DNA of 64,000 bases, from positions 68,376 through 132,375 of the forward strand of contig VGBT01000001.1 in assembly GCA_016870395.1 (NCBI GenBank), in the 5' to 3' direction. This DNA comes from Actinomycetota bacterium. Lineage in GTDB: Bacteria > Actinomycetota > Acidimicrobiia > IMCC26256 > JAENVU01. Below, piece by piece: positions 24,671 to 35,835 of this stretch; position 1 is the stretch's first letter, and each line of letters starts with the position of its first letter. The position numbers and the translations under genes were made by a program. The notes under the pieces were generated by a model that worked only from the letters and a program-made list of their open reading frames with translations, searched no databases and was not told the origin of the DNA.

Positions 24671-25959
24671 GCCGTGACCTCGGCGATCGCCTCGGTGAGC
24701 ACGTGCACGATCCGGTTGATCTCTTCGGCCGTGACGGTCAGCGGCGGCATCACGACCACCACGTCACCGAGCGGCCGGAGCAGCACGCCGCGTTCCACGG
24801 CGGCCGCGCACACCCGTCGACCCCAGCGCAGCCCGTCGGCGGGCGGCGCGAGCTCGACGCCGCCCATCAGGCCGCACAGGCGAACCTCGTGGACCGCCGC
24901 GAGCGGCGTGACCCGGTCGTCGAGCAGCGCGCGTAGCTGCTCGGAGCGCTCGCGGACGTTGGCGAGCACGTCCCACGCTTCGAGCAGCTCGAGGTGACGC
25001 AGCGCGACTGCGGCTGCGAGCGCGTTCCCGCTGTAGGAGTGCCCGTGGTACAGCGTCTTCTCCGACAGGTCGGGCCCGAGGAAGGAGTCGAACACTGGCC
25101 CGGCCACCGCGGTGGCCGACATCGCGAGGTAGCCCGCGGTGAGCCCCTTGCCCAGGCACAGCAGGTCCGGACGGATGTCGGCGGCCTCGCTCGCGAACAG
25201 CGAGCCGGTACGGCCGAATCCCGTCGCGACCTCGTCGCAGATGAGCAGCACGTCGTGTGCGCGACAGGCGCGCGCGAGCGCGGCGAGGCCCTCCGGATCG
25301 GCGAGTTGCATTCCGGCGGCTCCCTGCACGAGCGGCTCCACGATGACCGCGGCGAGCTTGGACGCGTGCTCGGCCACGATGCCGCACGCGACGTCGAAGC
25401 ACCCGGGATTGTCGAAGCCGGGGGCGCGCAGCACGGGGAAGCGCAGCGGGTCGAAGAGGTCGGTCCCGAACCCGCCCGCGCCGACGCTCAGCGCGCCGAT
25501 CGTGTCGCCGTGGTACGCACCACCGAAGGCGAGGAAGGTGTCGCGGCCCTTCACGCCGCGGTTCACCCAGTGCTGGAACGCGATCTTGAGCGCCTGCTCG
25601 ACGGCGCACGCACCGTCGGACGCGTAGATGAAGTGGGGCGCGTCGACGGGGACGACCCGCGCCAACGCCTCCGAGAGCTCGACGACCACGCGGTTGCCGT
25701 TGCCGAGCATCGTGGTGTGCGCGCCGCGATCGATCTGGGCTCGCAGCGCGTCGTCGAGCTCGGGGACGCGGTGACCGAGGGTCGTGACCCACAGCGAGGA
25801 GATCGCGTCGAGGTAGCGGCGGCCGTCGACGTCGACGACCTCGTGGCCTTCTGCGTGGTCGACGACGACCGGTGCGTTGTCGGCGTATGCGCCCATCTGG
25901 GTGAACCCGTGCCACACCACCGCCGCGTCGCGCGCCACCCACTTGTCGTGTCCGGACAC
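24667..25959 (-). CDS. bioA: Adenosylmethionine-8-amino-7-oxononanoate aminotransferase
   Basis: BioA makes DAPA using S-adenosylmethionine as amino donor. The product has 430 residues from the GTG. VVWHGFTQMGAY near residue 13 is the BioA-specific substrate motif. YLDAISSLWVTTLGHR, CDEVATGFGRTGSLFA and the PLP lysine in CLGKGLTAGYLAMSA follow. The frame stays open far upstream, but that extension is antisense to the next gene; the GTG gives the expected N-terminus and has TACGAT at leaderless spacing before it. Confidence 0.95.
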   Translation of the reverse strand: MSGHDKWVARDAAVVWHGFTQMGAYADNAPVVVDHAEGHEVVDVDGRRYLDAISSLWVTTLGHRVPELDDALRAQIDRGAHTTMLGNGNRVVVELSEALARVVPVDAPHFIYASDGACAVEQALKIAFQHWVNRGVKGRDTFLAFGGAYHGDTIGALSVGAGGFGTDLFDPLRFPVLRAPGFDNPGCFDVACGIVAEHASKLAAVIVEPLVQGAAGMQLADPEGLAALARACRAHDVLLICDEVATGFGRTGSLFASEAADIRPDLLCLGKGLTAGYLAMSATAVAGPVFDSFLGPDLSEKTLYHGHSYSGNALAAAVALRHLELLEAWDVLANVRERSEQLRALLDDRVTPLAAVHEVRLCGLMGGVELAPPADGLRWGRRVCAAAVERGVLLRPLGDVVVVMPPLTVTAEEINRIVHVLTEAIAEVTA

Positions 25960-25972
25960 GCCGGCGATCGTA
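25960..25972 (-). promoter_or_regulatory. Leaderless -10 hexamer before bioA
   Basis: On the minus strand TACGAT (25972-25967) ends 7 nt before the bioA GTG. This sets the start and gives the biotin operon its own promoter. Confidence 0.5.
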
Positions 25973-26054
25973 GGACCCCCTCGAGCTCCCGGCCGAAGTC
26001 GTCGCGGGAACGAGACCTCCAGCCGGAACGTCAGGGGTCGTGTTTGGGGTGGAG

Positions 26055-27410
<1,356 letters not shown>

Positions 27411-27429
27411 CGGTCTCACACCCCTTCGG

Positions 27430-28851
27430 CTAGTGCTTGATCATCACGTGCTTGAGCTCGGTGTAGTGCTCGAGAGCGTAGATCGACATGTCCTTGCCGT
27501 AGCCGGACTGCTTGAAGCCGCCGTGCGGCATCTCGCTCACGATCGGGATGTGGTCGTTGACCCAGACGCAACCGAACTGCAGCGCCGCCGTCATCCGCAT
27601 GGCGCGGCCCACGTCGCTGGTCCACACGCTGGCCGAGAGGCCGTAGTCGACGTCGTTCGCCCAGGCGACGGCTTGCGACTCGTCGGTGAACCGCTGGACG
27701 GTCACCACCGGTCCGAAGAGCTCACGCTGCACGATCTCCGCGTCTTGGGCCGGGGCCGCGATCACCGAGGGCTCGTAGAAGAAGCCGGGCCGGTCGATGG
27801 CGTTGCCCCCGACCGTGACCTCGGCTCCGGCCTCGACGGCTCGCGCCACCATCCCGCTCACCCGATCGCGCTGCTCCGCGGAGATCAAGGGCCCCATCGC
27901 GGTCTCCGCTTCGAACGGGTCGCCGGTCACGATCGTCCCGACCGACTCGGTGAGTCCGCTCAGGAAGTCGTCGTACACACCCGGACCCGCGATGATCCGG
28001 GCCGGCTGGGTGCAGTCCTGGCCGGAGTTGTAATACGACATCTCGGTGATGCAGGCGATCGCGGCTTCGACGTCGGCGTCGTCGAAGATCACCACTGGGG
28101 CCTTCCCGCCGAGCTCGAGATGCACGCGCTTGAGGGTCTCGGCTGCGGTACGGGCGATGACACGGCCGGTCTCGACGCTGCCGGTGAGCGAGACCATCGC
28201 GACCTTGGGGTGGCGTACGAGCGCGTCGCCAGCGATCTCACCCTGGCCGCACACCACGTTGAACACGCCGTGCGGGAGGATGTCGGCGGTGATCTCGGCG
28301 AGGCGCAGCACCGAGAGGGGGGTGAGCTCGCTGGGCTTGAGCACGACCGTGTTCCCGGCGGCGAGCGCGGGGCCGAGCTTCCAGGTCGCCATGTTGAGCG
28401 GGTAGTTCCACGGCGCGATCGAGCCCACGACGCCGAGCGGGTCGCGTCGGAGGTACGACGTGTGCTCTTCCAGGTACTCGCCCGCGGCGCGACCCTCCAG
28501 GAACCGCGCGCCACCGGCGAAGAAACGCCAGTTGTCGACGGTCAGGTCCATCTCGAACTCGATCATCGAGAGTGGCTTGCCGCAGTTCTGCATCTCGATG
28601 CGTTGGATCTCTGGTAGGTCGGCGGCGATGGCGTCCGCGACCCTGGCCAGGAGCTCGCTGCGGGCGCGGGGGGTTGTGGCGCGCCACGTCTCGAACGCCT
28701 CGGCCGCCGCCGCGACGGCTGCGTCGACGTCGGCCGCGTCGCTCGACGGGACCTCGGCGATCACCCCGTCCGAGGCCGGGGCGAGCACCTCGTCGGTCTT
28801 CCCGGTTCTCGCCGGGACCCAGGCTCCTGCGATGTAGTTGGCGTGCGGCAT
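27430..28851 (-). CDS. Aldehyde dehydrogenase, gamma-aminobutyraldehyde type
   Basis: The product has 473 residues of the NAD-dependent aldehyde dehydrogenase superfamily. [22 protein letters not shown] binds cofactor, [12 protein letters not shown] holds the general-base glutamate near residue 250, and [12 protein letters not shown] the catalytic cysteine near 285. The pattern is closest to aminobutyraldehyde dehydrogenases (YdcW/PatD). GGGAGAG precedes the ATG. It opens an operon with the aminotransferase and faces the Pot transporter across a shared control region, consistent with oxidising 4-aminobutanal from putrescine. Confidence 0.9.
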   Translation of the reverse strand: MPHANYIAGAWVPARTGKTDEVLAPASDGVIAEVPSSDAADVDAAVAAAAEAFETWRATTPRARSELLARVADAIAADLPEIQRIEMQNCGKPLSMIEFEMDLTVDNWRFFAGGARFLEGRAAGEYLEEHTSYLRRDPLGVVGSIAPWNYPLNMATWKLGPALAAGNTVVLKPSELTPLSVLRLAEITADILPHGVFNVVCGQGEIAGDALVRHPKVAMVSLTGSVETGRVIARTAAETLKRVHLELGGKAPVVIFDDADVEAAIACITEMSYYNSGQDCTQPARIIAGPGVYDDFLSGLTESVGTIVTGDPFEAETAMGPLISAEQRDRVSGMVARAVEAGAEVTVGGNAIDRPGFFYEPSVIAAPAQDAEIVQRELFGPVVTVQRFTDESQAVAWANDVDYGLSASVWTSDVGRAMRMTAALQFGCVWVNDHIPIVSEMPHGGFKQSGYGKDMSIYALEHYTELKHVMIKH

Positions 28852-28945
28852 CGGCTGCTCTCCCGTGATGGGTGGTGGATGCGGGGCCTGGTTCGTGACC
28901 TTGGACCGCCGTAGCAACGATGTTGCGTCTCGCGAGGGGACTCGC

Positions 28946-28993
28946 GCAAGGGATTCCGTCGAGAATCGGGGTCAGAGTTACGAAATCCCTTGC
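28946..28993. promoter_or_regulatory. Candidate Lrp operator between the aldehyde dehydrogenase and Pot operons
   Basis: GCAAGGGATTCCGTCG starts at 28946 and CGAAATCCC at 28981, the same two boxes and 35-bp phase as upstream of lrp. Here GCAAGGGATT (28946-28955) and AATCCCTTGC (28984-28993) form a perfect 10-bp inverted repeat. The site lies about 95 bp from one start and 75 bp from the other. Confidence 0.55.
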
Positions 28994-29066
28994 CGTTGCC
29001 TTGCATCCTGGCATCGAACGTGCGAAGGTGCCCCGCAGTCGCGGGATCAGGGGGCGCACTGCCGAG

Positions 29067-30281
29067 GTGAGCGAGATCCAGCCGGAAGGGGGCCGTCCGC
29101 TGCCGCCGCTCGAGGGCGCGCGGCCGGAGGCCGATGCGGTCATCTCGATCGACCATGTCACGAAGCGCTTCGGCGCGTTCGTCGCCGTCGACGACGCCCA
29201 CTTCGACATCGCTCGGGGCGAGTTCTTCTCGATGCTCGGCCCGTCGGGCTGTGGCAAGACCACGACCCTGCGGATGATCGCAGGGTTCGAGCAGCCGAGC
29301 ACGGGTGAGATCCGCCTCGACGGCAAGGACATGTCGCGAGTCCCTCCGTACAAGCGCCAGGTCAACACCGTCTTCCAGCAGTACGCGCTCTTCCCGCACA
29401 TGAACGTGTGGGACAACGTCGCGTTCGGGTTGCGCGCCACAAAGGTCCCCAAGCCCGAGATCTCGAAGCGGGTGAACGACCTGCTCGGCGTCGTGCGGCT
29501 GGCCGGCTTTGCCGAGCGCCGGCCGGGCCAGCTCTCCGGCGGACAGCAGCAGCGCGTCGCGCTCGCCCGGGCGCTCGTGAACTACCCGAGAGCGTTGCTG
29601 CTCGACGAGCCGCTCGGCGCGCTCGACCTCAAGCTGCGCCAGGCGATGCAGCTCGAGCTCAAGCGCATCCAGCGCGAGTTGGACATTACGTTCATCTTCG
29701 TCACCCACGACCAGGAAGAGGCGCTCACGATGAGCGACCGGATCGCGGTGATGAACGAAGGTCGAGTCGAGCAGATCGGAACTCCCGAGCAGATCTACCA
29801 CGAGCCCGCGAGCGTGTTCGTCGCCGGGTTCATCGGGATGGCGAACCTGCTCCCCGCTCGCGTCGACGGCCGCGATGGCGAGCTCGCGATCGCCCGAGTT
29901 GCGGGCGACCATTTCGTTCGGGTCGAGGCCGCGCCCGGGGTCGCCGACGGCGCCGAGGCCACGCTGATGGTCAGACCCGAGCGCGCCCACCTCCGGGTCG
30001 ACGAGCCGCCGGCCGGGCTGATCGGGATCCCGACCGACGTGGTCGACCTCGTGTTCCAGGGCCCGGTCGTACGCTTCGAGCTGCGCATCGCCGACGGCAC
30101 CACCCTCGTCGCGCACGTGGGGCCGGAGGACGACTTGCCGCTGCTTCGCCCCGGCGATCGCGTATGGATGTGCTGGGAGCCGGGAGCGGGGCGGCTGCTG
30201 GCGCCTTCGGGCCACTCGGCACCCATGCCCGGAGTCGACAACACCAAAGAGCTGAGCACGATCGTGAGGAGCCACCAATGA
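29067..30281 (+). CDS. potA: Polyamine-type ABC transporter ATPase
   Basis: The product has 404 residues. Walker [13 protein letters not shown] lies near residue 58, the Q-loop in [11 protein letters not shown], signature [15 protein letters not shown] near 153, Walker [12 protein letters not shown], and the H-loop [12 protein letters not shown]-terminal TOBE/OB region (about 290-390) is typical of PotA and related ATPases. GTG is chosen because the frame upstream runs into the control region. Its stop overlaps the start of the binding-protein gene. Confidence 0.95.
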   Translation: MSEIQPEGGRPLPPLEGARPEADAVISIDHVTKRFGAFVAVDDAHFDIARGEFFSMLGPSGCGKTTTLRMIAGFEQPSTGEIRLDGKDMSRVPPYKRQVNTVFQQYALFPHMNVWDNVAFGLRATKVPKPEISKRVNDLLGVVRLAGFAERRPGQLSGGQQQRVALARALVNYPRALLLDEPLGALDLKLRQAMQLELKRIQRELDITFIFVTHDQEEALTMSDRIAVMNEGRVEQIGTPEQIYHEPASVFVAGFIGMANLLPARVDGRDGELAIARVAGDHFVRVEAAPGVADGAEATLMVRPERAHLRVDEPPAGLIGIPTDVVDLVFQGPVVRFELRIADGTTLVAHVGPEDDLPLLRPGDRVWMCWEPGAGRLLAPSGHSAPMPGVDNTKELSTIVRSHQ

Positions 30282-31483
30282 CCGACCGTCAGGAACACAT
30301 CCGGAAGGAGGCCCTGCGCCTGGCGCGCCTGGCGGGGGCACCGCGGCTGAACCGTCGCCAGTTCCTCGGCCGCGCCGGAGCGCTGCTCGGCGTGGCGGCG
30401 GTGGGCCCCACGTTGCTCGCGGCGTGTGGTGGAGACGACGACTCGTCCGGTGGCGGTGACGGGGGCGGTGGCGGTGGCAAGTCGGTCGCCATCTCCAACT
30501 GGGTCGACTACATGGCGCCGGAGTCCAAGCAGGCGTTCACGAAGGCGACCGGGATCTCGCTCGACTACAAGGAAGACATCAACGACAACAACGAGTACTT
30601 CGCGAAGGTTCGTCCGAACCTCTCAAAGGACCAGAGCATCGGGAGCGACGCGTTCGTCCTCACCGACTGGATGGCGAACCGAATGATCAACGAGGTCAAG
30701 TGGGTCCAGCCGCTCGACGAAGCGAAGTTCCCGAACAAGGTCAACCTGCGGCCCTCGCTGCAGTCGCCCGCGTTCGACCCGACCCGCAAGTACAGCGCAC
30801 CCTGGCAGTCAGGGATCACGGGTATCGCCTACAACCTGATCGAGACCGGCCAGGAGATCAAGACGATCGACGACTTCCTTGCCGTCGAGGGCAGCACCAC
30901 CGTGCTGTCCGAGATGCGGGACACCGTCGGCTTGTTCATGCTCGCGACCGGTGCCGACCCCACGAAGGCGACGTATGCCTCGGCACAACCGGCGTTCGAG
31001 AAGCTGGCGAAGGCGTTCGACGACGGGTCCATCGACGGGACGAACGGCAACGAGTACGTGAACGACCTCGCGTCCGGGAACCTCGCCGCGGCGATGGCAT
31101 GGTCGGGTGACGTCGCCCAGATCGCCCGCGACAACCCGGACGTCCGCTTCGCAGTTCCCGAGGCCGGCGGGATGCTGTGGTCCGACAACTTCATGATCGT
31201 CTACACGAGCGACAAGCCCGACCTGGCGTCCGAGTTCATCGACTTCTTCTACGACCCGGCCAATGCCGCGGTGCTCACCAACTACATCCAGTACATCGCG
31301 CCCGTCGACGGCGTCGATGCCGAGCTCGTCAAGATGGGCGGGGACGCGGCCAAGCTCGTCGACGACCCGCTCGTGGTGCCGACGCCCGAATTATTGGAGA
31401 ACGTTTCGATCTTCGGGCCCCTCGACGAGAACGAGGAGGAGCAGTTCGACGAGCGCTTCGCCGAGATCACCGGCTCGGGCTGA
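30278..31483 (+). CDS. potD: Polyamine-type substrate-binding lipoprotein, Tat-exported
   Basis: The product has 401 residues. [16 protein letters not shown] near residue 25 is a twin-arginine signal and LLAACGG a lipobox, so it is probably folded before export and lipid-anchored. A glycine linker follows, then a spermidine/putrescine-binding type domain opening [21 protein letters not shown], with [12 protein letters not shown], a [11 protein letters not shown] segment and a late SDNFMIVY. The start overlaps potA. Polyamine specificity is by family and neighbours; related proteins bind other cationic ligands. Confidence 0.92.
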   Translation: MTDRQEHIRKEALRLARLAGAPRLNRRQFLGRAGALLGVAAVGPTLLAACGGDDDSSGGGDGGGGGGKSVAISNWVDYMAPESKQAFTKATGISLDYKEDINDNNEYFAKVRPNLSKDQSIGSDAFVLTDWMANRMINEVKWVQPLDEAKFPNKVNLRPSLQSPAFDPTRKYSAPWQSGITGIAYNLIETGQEIKTIDDFLAVEGSTTVLSEMRDTVGLFMLATGADPTKATYASAQPAFEKLAKAFDDGSIDGTNGNEYVNDLASGNLAAAMAWSGDVAQIARDNPDVRFAVPEAGGMLWSDNFMIVYTSDKPDLASEFIDFFYDPANAAVLTNYIQYIAPVDGVDAELVKMGGDAAKLVDDPLVVPTPELLENVSIFGPLDENEEEQFDERFAEITGSG

Positions 31484-31507
31484 GGCCGCCGGAGCGGGAA
31501 GCCGGGG

Positions 31508-32386
31508 GTGGCCGACGTGAACGAGCGAGACGACCAGGGGCGCAAGCAGGCGCGCGCCTCGCCGTGGCTCCTGCTCGCGCCAGGCGTCGTGTTCCTGTTC
31601 CTCTTCTTCTTCTTCCCCCTCTTCACGCTCTTCCAGATGTCGCTCTCGTACCGGCCCAGCCGGTTCGAGGACCCGGTCTTCGGCTGGGAGTGGTCGAACT
31701 ACTCCGAGGCGTTCTCCCAATACGGCGAGCAGTTCTCGCGATCGTTCGTGTACGCGGGTCTCGCCACGCTCGCGGCACTCGCGATCGCGTACCCGCTCGC
31801 CTACGTCATCGCGTTCCGAGGTGGCCGCTACAAGAACGTGCTGCTCGGGCTCGTGGTGGTGCCGTTCTTCACCAACTTCCTGATCCGCACCCTCGCGTGG
31901 AAGACGATCGTCGGAGACCAGGGCTGGGTGGTCGACACGCTGCGCTGGATCGGGATCCTCGGAGAGAACGAGTCGTTGCTGCGACGACCGATAGCGGTCG
32001 TCGGCGGCCTCACCTACAACTTCTTGCCGTTCATGGTGCTGCCGATCTACGTGGCGCTGGAGAAGATCGATCCGCGTCTGGTCGACGCAGCCCGTGACCT
32101 CTACTCGAACACCTGGCGCGCGTTCCGCAAGATCGTCTTCCCGCTCTCGCTGCCCGGCGTGTTCGCCGGGAGCCTCCTGGTCTTCATCCCCGCCGCGGGC
32201 GACTTCGTGAACGCGTACTACCTGGGCAGCGCGAAGACCACGATGATCGGCAACGTCGTGCAGAACCAGTTCCTGGTGCAGGTCGACTACCCGGTCGCGG
32301 CGGCGCTCTCGTTCGTCTTCATGGCAATCGTCATGATGATCGTGGTCGTGTACTCGAAGATCCTCGGCACCGAGGACATCGCATGA
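31508..32386 (+). CDS. potB: Polyamine-type ABC transporter permease PotB-like
   Basis: The product has 292 residues and about six membrane helices, the first in PWLLLAPGVVFLFLFFFFPLF. The permease-ATPase contact loop is AARDLYSNTWRAFRKIVFPLSLPGVFAGS near residue 195 (EAA motif). It belongs to the PotB/HisM-like permeases. GTG follows a GGGG-type site. It overlaps potC by ATGA. Confidence 0.93.
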   Translation: MADVNERDDQGRKQARASPWLLLAPGVVFLFLFFFFPLFTLFQMSLSYRPSRFEDPVFGWEWSNYSEAFSQYGEQFSRSFVYAGLATLAALAIAYPLAYVIAFRGGRYKNVLLGLVVVPFFTNFLIRTLAWKTIVGDQGWVVDTLRWIGILGENESLLRRPIAVVGGLTYNFLPFMVLPIYVALEKIDPRLVDAARDLYSNTWRAFRKIVFPLSLPGVFAGSLLVFIPAAGDFVNAYYLGSAKTTMIGNVVQNQFLVQVDYPVAAALSFVFMAIVMMIVVVYSKILGTEDIA

Positions 32387-33270
32387 CCGCCCTCGCGCCC
32401 ACGACCGCGCCGCGCCGCGAGGCGATGACCGGGACGGTCACGTCACCTTCGGGGCGTGTGGGCAAGGCGCTCGTGAACGTGATGGCCGTGCTCGCCCTCG
32501 GCTACCTGTTCCTGCCGATCTTCGTGATCGTGCTGTTCAGCTTCAACGAGCCGAAGGGCAAGTTCAACGCGGTCTGGCAGCAGTTCACGCTCGAGAACTG
32601 GTTGCACCCGTTCTCCGACACTGCGCTCACCGACGCCCTGATCCTCAGCATCGAGATCGCCGTGCTCGCGAGCCTGGTCGCGACTGTCCTCGGGACCTTC
32701 CTGGCCATCGCGCTCGTGCGCTACCGGTTTCGTGGCGGATCCGGCGTCAATTTCTTCCTCGTGCTGCCGTTGACCACACCGGAGATCGTCCTCGGGGCGT
32801 CGTTGCTGACGCTGTTCCTCGAGCCGCACCTCGTGCTGGCCAACCAGCAGTTTACGCTCGGCTTCACCACGATCCTGCTCGCGCACATCATGTTTTGCGT
32901 GAGCTACGTGGCGATGACGGTCAAAGCACGGATCCGAGGCTTCGACTGGACGCTCGAGGATGCCGCGATGGACCTCGGTGCTTCGCCGTCACGCACCTTC
33001 TTCAAGGTCACGCTCCCACTGATCATGCCCGGGATCCTCGCCGCGTTCCTGTTGAGCTTCGCGCTGTCGGTCGACGACTTCATCATCACGTATTTCGTCT
33101 CGGGTCCGAGCACCACGACGTTCCCGGTGCGGATCTTCGGGCAGTCGCGCACCGCCACCCCGCCTCAGATCAACGTGCTCGCCACGATGATCCTCGTGGT
33201 GAGCGTGTCGGTCATGTTCGTCGCGACCTGGTTCGGCCAGCGCCGGCAGAGGCGCATGGGCATCTCCTGA
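32383..33270 (+). CDS. potC: Polyamine-type ABC transporter permease PotC-like
   Basis: The product has 295 residues with helices at YLFLPIFVIVLFSF, LASLVATVLGTFLAIALV, VNFFLVLPLTTPEIVLGASL and later segments. The EAA loop is DAAMDLGASPSRTFFKVTLPLIMPGILAA near residue 190. SVDDFIITYFVSGP near the end is typical of PotC. With potA, potD and potB it completes an importer. Confidence 0.93.
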   Translation: MTALAPTTAPRREAMTGTVTSPSGRVGKALVNVMAVLALGYLFLPIFVIVLFSFNEPKGKFNAVWQQFTLENWLHPFSDTALTDALILSIEIAVLASLVATVLGTFLAIALVRYRFRGGSGVNFFLVLPLTTPEIVLGASLLTLFLEPHLVLANQQFTLGFTTILLAHIMFCVSYVAMTVKARIRGFDWTLEDAAMDLGASPSRTFFKVTLPLIMPGILAAFLLSFALSVDDFIITYFVSGPSTTTFPVRIFGQSRTATPPQINVLATMILVVSVSVMFVATWFGQRRQRRMGIS

Positions 33271-33293
33271 CCAATCCGGAAGGCACTCGAGTG

Positions 33294-34787
33294 ATGCGTA
33301 CCATCTCGCACTGGATCGACGGCAAGGGATGGGACGCGCCGGCCGAGCGGACCGCCGACGTGTTCGACCCGTCGAGCGGTGCCGTCGTGGCACGCGTAGC
33401 GCTCGCCGGGCTCGCGGAGATCGATGCGGCCGTCGCCGGGGCGAAGCGCGCCTTCGCCGAGTGGCGCGAGGTCTCGCTGTCCCGCCGCGCCCGGGCCCTC
33501 TTCGCGTTCCGCGAGGGCCTGGAGCGACGCAAGCTCGATCTCGCGCGGGCGATCAGCGCCGAGCACGGCAAGGTGTGCTCCGACGCGCTCGGTGAGGTGG
33601 CACGAGGCCAGGAGGTCGTGGAGTTCGCATGCGGGATCCCGCATCTGCTCAAGGGCGGGTACTCGGAGTCGGTGTCCAGCGAGACCGATGTCCACTCGAT
33701 CCGTCAACCGCTCGGCGTGGTCGCGGGCATCACCCCGTTCAACTTCCCCGCGATGGTCCCGATGTGGATGTTCCCCGTGGCGATCGCATGCGGGAACACG
33801 TTCGTGTGCAAGCCGAGCGAGCGCGACCCGTCGGCGTCGCTGTTGATGGCGGAGCTCTGGGCCGAGGCCGGGTTGCCCGACGGGGTGTTCACGGTGCTGC
33901 AGGGTGACAAGGAGGCGGTGGACGGCCTGCTCACCCATCCCGACGTGCGAGCGGTCAGCTTCGTCGGCTCCACGCCCATCGCGCGCTACGTCTACGAGAC
34001 CGCGGCGGCGAACGGAAAGCGGGTTCAAGCGCTGGGCGGCGCCAAGAACCACATGGTCGTGCTCCCCGACGCGGACCTCGAGGCCGCCGCCGACGCGGCG
34101 GTCAGCGCCGGCTTCGGCAGCGCGGGCGAGCGGTGCATGGCGATCTCGGTGGTCGTCGCGGTCGGCCGCATCGGCGACGAGCTCGTCGACGCGATCGCCG
34201 CCCGGACCCGATCGGTGCGGGTGGGGCCGAGCCTCGACGACGCTTCGGAGATGGGACCGCTCGTCACCGCGATCCACCGCGACCGGGTTCGGGGCTACGT
34301 CGACGCGGGTGTCGCGGAAGGGGCCGACCTCGTCGTGGACGGGCGAGGCCTGCAAGTCGCCGGCCACGAAGGCGGGTTCTTCTTCGGCCCGTGCCTGTTC
34401 GACTGCGTCGCGCCGTCGATGTCGATCTACCGCGACGAGATCTTCGGCCCGGTGCTGTGCGTGGTGCGCGTCGAGACCTACGAGGAGGCGACGCGCCTGC
34501 TCTCGGACAACCCGTACGCGAACGGCGTCGCACTGTTCACGCGCGACGGCGGGGTCGCGCGGCGCTTCGAGCACGAGGTGGACGCCGGCATGGTGGGGAT
34601 CAACGTGCCGATCCCCGTGCCGATGGCGTACTACTCGTTCGGTGGCTGGAAGCAGAGCCTGTTCGGCGACACGCACGTGCACGGTCCCGAGGGCGTGCAC
34701 TTCTACACACGGGGCAAGGTGGTCACGAGTCGTTGGGCCGATCCCGCCCGGCGCGGGCCCGACCTCGGCTTCCCCACCACCCACTGA
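33294..34787 (+). CDS. mmsA: CoA-acylating methylmalonate-semialdehyde/malonate-semialdehyde dehydrogenase
   Basis: The product has 497 residues. GITPFNFPAMVPMWMFPVAIACGNTF near residue 145 is characteristic of MmsA, as is GGAKNHMVVLPDAD, where homologues lack the usual catalytic glutamate. The catalytic cysteine is in GSAGERCMAIS near residue 280, and IPVPMAYYSFGGWKQSLFGD lies near the end. The family turns malonate or methylmalonate semialdehyde into acetyl- or propionyl-CoA. GGAAGG serves either ATG or a GTG 3 bp earlier. Beside Pot genes it could finish breakdown of a beta-alanine unit from spermidine. Confidence 0.92.
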   Translation: MRTISHWIDGKGWDAPAERTADVFDPSSGAVVARVALAGLAEIDAAVAGAKRAFAEWREVSLSRRARALFAFREGLERRKLDLARAISAEHGKVCSDALGEVARGQEVVEFACGIPHLLKGGYSESVSSETDVHSIRQPLGVVAGITPFNFPAMVPMWMFPVAIACGNTFVCKPSERDPSASLLMAELWAEAGLPDGVFTVLQGDKEAVDGLLTHPDVRAVSFVGSTPIARYVYETAAANGKRVQALGGAKNHMVVLPDADLEAAADAAVSAGFGSAGERCMAISVVVAVGRIGDELVDAIAARTRSVRVGPSLDDASEMGPLVTAIHRDRVRGYVDAGVAEGADLVVDGRGLQVAGHEGGFFFGPCLFDCVAPSMSIYRDEIFGPVLCVVRVETYEEATRLLSDNPYANGVALFTRDGGVARRFEHEVDAGMVGINVPIPVPMAYYSFGGWKQSLFGDTHVHGPEGVHFYTRGKVVTSRWADPARRGPDLGFPTTH

Positions 34788-34917
34788 GCCGGTCCCCCGC
34801 CCGCCAACCCCCGCCCCCCGCTCCACCACCCCGCCGATCCGCCACTCTCCCCGGGTCTGTGCAGAAAAGCGTGCATACCGCTCCTCGACGCACGATCTCG
34901 GGTGGGGACGCGCCGCG
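34788..34917. repeat. C-rich tract plus TCCCCGGGTYTGTGC element, copy 1
   Basis: Directly after mmsA lies a pyrimidine-rich stretch (about 34796-34846) followed by CTCCCCGGGTCTGTGC at 34847-34862. A weaker inverted counterpart (GCACGATCTCGGGTGGGG) lies near 34890. The core matches copy 2 at 49651-49665, which also follows a plus-strand stop and a C-rich tract. Part of it may act as a terminator between mmsA and the convergent gene. Confidence 0.5.
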
Positions 34918-35835
34918 TCAGGCGGTGCGGACGGTCGGGGCGACCTCGGCCATGAACTGCGCGACGGTCTCGGGCCGACCGAAGTCGCTGCACTGCACGA
35001 CGAACCCCTCGACGCCGCTCGCCGCCTCCGCGCCCAGCGCGTCCGCGACCTCTGTCGCGGTCCCGCCCACGAGCCCGCCCCACGCGCCGAAGCGCCGTTG
35101 GGCCGCCGCGAGTACGTCGTCACGCGCCGCCGCGTCGGGTGCGAGCGCGACCGGGTGCTGGACCGAGACCCGCGCGTCTCCCGCCAGCGGCCGCAGCTCC
35201 TCGAGGCGGTCGATCGCGTAGCTCGGACAGTTCCACCAGTCGGCGTGGTCGGCCACGATCGGCATGGTGAGCACCGGCCCCGCGCCGCCCACGTGGAGCG
35301 GCGGGCGCGGGCACTGCACGGGCATCGGACGGCCGATCGCGCCATGCAGCGTGAGGTGCGCGCCTTCGTAGTCGAACGGCTCGCCGGCGAACATGAGATT
35401 CAGCACCTCGATCGACTCGCGCATCCGCGCGGCGCGCTCGCGCCTGTTGCCCCCGTCGATCCCGAAGGCGGCCAGCTCGGCGTCGACCGAACCCCAACCC
35501 AGTCCCAGCTCCAGACGCCCACCCGAGCACACGTCGACGGTCGCGGCCATCTTCGCGAGCACGGCGGGGTGGCGGAACGGGTCGGCGGTCACGAGGTGGC
35601 CGATGCGGATCGTGGTGGTGCGGACCGCGAGCGCCGCGGCGAGGGTCCAGCCCTCGAACGTGTCCTGGTCGGGCGCGGCCGGTGCCGCCAGGTGGTCCAT
35701 GAGCCAGACCGAGTCGAACCCGGCGGCCTCGGCGGCCAGCGTCCGCTCGAGGATCGTGTCGAAGCTCATGCGCAGCTGAGGCAGGAACAGCCCGAACCAG
35801 GGGCCGGTCCGGTCGCCGCCCGGCGGCGCGCTCAC
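34918..35835 (-). CDS. LLM-class (luciferase-like) oxidoreductase, probably F420-dependent
   Basis: The product has 305 residues with a TIM-barrel luciferase-like pattern: FGLFLPQLRMSFDTILERTLAAEAAGFDSVWLMDHL at the N-terminus, RIGHLVTADPFRHPAVLAKMAATVDVCSGGRLELGLGWG near residue 80, and LHVGGAGPV near 180. The last two are typical of actinobacterial F420-dependent enzymes, though FMN use is not excluded. Its start overlaps the stop of the SDR upstream. The substrate is unknown. Confidence 0.88.
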   Translation of the reverse strand: MSAPPGGDRTGPWFGLFLPQLRMSFDTILERTLAAEAAGFDSVWLMDHLAAPAAPDQDTFEGWTLAAALAVRTTTIRIGHLVTADPFRHPAVLAKMAATVDVCSGGRLELGLGWGSVDAELAAFGIDGGNRRERAARMRESIEVLNLMFAGEPFDYEGAHLTLHGAIGRPMPVQCPRPPLHVGGAGPVLTMPIVADHADWWNCPSYAIDRLEELRPLAGDARVSVQHPVALAPDAAARDDVLAAAQRRFGAWGGLVGGTATEVADALGAEAASGVEGFVVQCSDFGRPETVAQFMAEVAPTVRTA